Notes under the pieces: generated by a model | Databases searched by the model: none | Seen by the model: the letters and a program-made list of their open reading frames with translations, nothing else | What the model was told of the DNA's origin: nothing | Made by a program: the position numbers and the translations under genes | Shown: piece by piece, positions 4,622-5,708 of the stretch | How the letters are laid out: each line of letters opens with the position of its first letter | Numbering within the stretch: the first letter of the stretch is position 1 | From: an uncultured Lachnospiraceae bacterium | GTDB taxonomy: Bacteria; Bacillota_A; Clostridia; Lachnospirales; Lachnospiraceae | Direction of reading: 5' to 3' | DNA: 5,708 bases | Assembly: GCA_902780985.1 (NCBI GenBank) | Contig: CACZHN010000160.1 | Coordinates: 1 to 5,708 of the forward strand

Positions 4622-5708
4622 ATGAGCACAAAGAAGGTAAAAGCAGAAGACGAGGAAATGCCAAAGAAGGCAGCTGCAAAGAAGGAAACAGTAAAGAAGG
4701 AAGCTGCCAAGAAGGAGACCGAAAAGGAACCTGCTAAGAAGACAGCGGCAAAGAAGACTACTGCAAAGAAGGAAACCGAAAAGAGTGAGCCTGAGAAGAA
4801 GGAGCCGGCAAAGAAGCGCTCTGCAAAGGCAAAGGCTGAACCGGAAGATACAAAGGCACTCTCCGAGGAAAGCGCAGATGAATTCGAGGAAGGCTTTGCT
4901 GAAGAGAAGGCTGAGGGCGATAAGGCTGATCAGTCTCCTGAGACAGAAGAACTCTTCAACAAGAAGATGGCTGAGATCCTCGAGATCGCAAGAAAGAAGA
5001 AAAATGTAATCCAGGACGATGAGCTTATTGAGTATCTTAAGGGCAGTGAGGAGCTTATGGCACCTTACTACTTCTCAAGAGCACTGGATTTCTTTGAGAA
5101 GAACGGAGTAGACGTTCTTGTTATAACAGAAGATGAAGACGATATGCCTCCTGTAGACGAACTTGATTTCGTTATCGACGATGAGGAAGAGATCGACCTT
5201 GAGCAGATCGATATGTCTGTTCCCGAAGGTGTTAGTATCGAAGATCCTGTACGTATGTACCTTAAGGAGATCGGTAAGGTTCCTCTTCTTGAGGCTGACG
5301 AGGAGATCGAGCTTGCACAGAGAATGGAGAACGGTGATGAGGAAGCTAAGAAGAAGCTTGCCGAGGCTAACCTCCGTCTTGTTGTAAGTATCGCTAAGAG
5401 ATATGTGGGACGTGGAATGCTCTTCCTTGATCTTATCCAGGAAGGTAACATGGGTCTTATCAAGGCTGTTGAGAAGTTCGACTACAGAAAGGGTTATAAG
5501 TTCTCAACATACGCTACATGGTGGATCAGACAGGCTATTACAAGAGCTATTGCCGATCAGGCAAGAACCATCCGTATCCCTGTTCACATGGTTGAGACTA
5601 TCAACAAGCTTACAAGAGTTTCAAGACAGCTCCTTCAGGAACTGGGAAGAGAACCGAGCCCTGAAGAGATCGCAGAAGAAATGGATATGCCTGTAGACAG
5701 AGTTCGTG
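4622..5708 (+). CDS. rpoD: Primary sigma factor (sigma-70/SigA), 3' end outside the window
   Basis: The first 362 residues of the housekeeping sigma factor are present; region 4 and most of region 3 lie beyond the window. Residues 1-105 are a low-complexity extension: Lys/Ala/Glu-rich to about 71, then acidic. Region 1.1 follows (about 108-168, ending [10 protein letters not shown]), then an acidic linker (about 169-196) and region 1.2 ([19 protein letters not shown], about 205-223). Region 2 follows, with [34 protein letters not shown] and [20 protein letters not shown]. Trp300/Trp301 and Gln304/Thr307 correspond to the E. coli residues that open and read the -10 box. Region 3 begins at about 322. 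It is preceded by dnaG with a 15-base gap, so the two are probably co-transcribed. Codon use differs sharply from dnaG: of 21 isoleucines, 17 are ATC and one is ATA, the pattern of a highly expressed gene. Bacillus SigA begins almost directly at region 1.1, so the extension is unusual. Confidence 0.98.
   Translation, partial: MSTKKVKAEDEEMPKKAAAKKETVKKEAAKKETEKEPAKKTAAKKTTAKKETEKSEPEKKEPAKKRSAKAKAEPEDTKALSEESADEFEEGFAEEKAEGDKADQSPETEELFNKKMAEILEIARKKKNVIQDDELIEYLKGSEELMAPYYFSRALDFFEKNGVDVLVITEDEDDMPPVDELDFVIDDEEEIDLEQIDMSVPEGVSIEDPVRMYLKEIGKVPLLEADEEIELAQRMENGDEEAKKKLAEANLRLVVSIAKRYVGRGMLFLDLIQEGNMGLIKAVEKFDYRKGYKFSTYATWWIRQAITRAIADQARTIRIPVHMVETINKLTRVSRQLLQELGREPSPEEIAEEMDMPVDRVR
4664..4834 (+). 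repeat. 15-bp degenerate repeat encoding a Lys-Lys pentapeptide array in rpoD
   Basis: Within codons 15-71 of rpoD, Lys-Lys pairs recur every five residues: positions 15, 20, 25, 30, then, after a one-residue phase slip, 39, 44, 49, 59 and 64, with single lysines filling the register at 35, 54 and 69. The unit is roughly KK(A/E/T)(A/T)(A/E). At DNA level it is AAGAAG followed by nine variable bases, with third positions and whole codons diverged, so the array is old or under protein-level selection rather than freshly amplified. Confidence 0.8.

Noticed and set aside
4785..5696. Short open frames overlapping rpoD in other frames on both strands
   Set aside because: They overlap conserved sigma-70 regions. 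Their Arg/Ser-rich translations are what the repetitive AAG/GAG and CTT codons give when read out of frame.
1..5708. CRISPR array, tRNA or rRNA, insertion sequence, phage or defence island
   Set aside because: I found no spaced direct repeats, RNA gene folds, transposase motifs or terminal inverted repeats. The window is core chromosome, and the HD-domain dNTPase fits the housekeeping Dgt family rather than a defence module.

Overview
The window looks like chromosomal DNA of a Gram-positive Clostridia member, most likely Lachnospiraceae-like. This rests on the strong GAGG/AGGAG-type ribosome binding sites, AGA/AGG as the usual arginine codons, a TTG-started dnaG, and the gene order dgt-dnaG-rpoD, which is familiar from Firmicutes. 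The family-level placement is an inference from style, not a match to a known genome.

Layout: bases 1-56 carry the last codons of a plus-strand gene that reads like the C-terminus of a MalG-type sugar ABC permease. A strong hairpin terminator follows (64-99). A minus-strand gene then fills 118-1581 and converges on that terminator. It encodes a secreted lipoprotein of unknown function with a repeat-like N-terminal domain, a Ser/Thr/Glu-rich linker and a calcium-loop motif. A divergent AT-rich intergenic region (1582-1802) holds a good minus-strand -10 box, a perfect 18-bp AT-rich inverted repeat, and only weak candidates for the plus-strand promoter.

From 1803 to the end of the window there is a tightly packed plus-strand operon of information-processing genes. 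It comprises a dGTPase-like HD phosphohydrolase (dgt), DNA primase (dnaG) and the primary sigma factor (rpoD/sigA, cut off by the window end). Gaps are 35 and 15 bases, with no internal terminator. The operon joins control of dNTP pools, primer synthesis for replication, and housekeeping transcription, much like the rpsU-dnaG-rpoD macromolecular-synthesis operon of enteric bacteria but with dgt in the first position.

The feature most worth a second look is the sigma factor's N-terminal extension. About 105 residues precede region 1.1, and much of that is a lysine/alanine-rich array with a near-perfect five-residue period. It recalls the basic low-complexity tails of actinobacterial primary sigma factors but sits on a clostridial-type protein. 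A second notable point is the contrast in translation signals between dnaG (TTG start, ATA-rich) and rpoD (ATG, tandem Shine-Dalgarno, ATC-rich). I see no mobile element, CRISPR array, RNA gene or evidence of a wholly new system.
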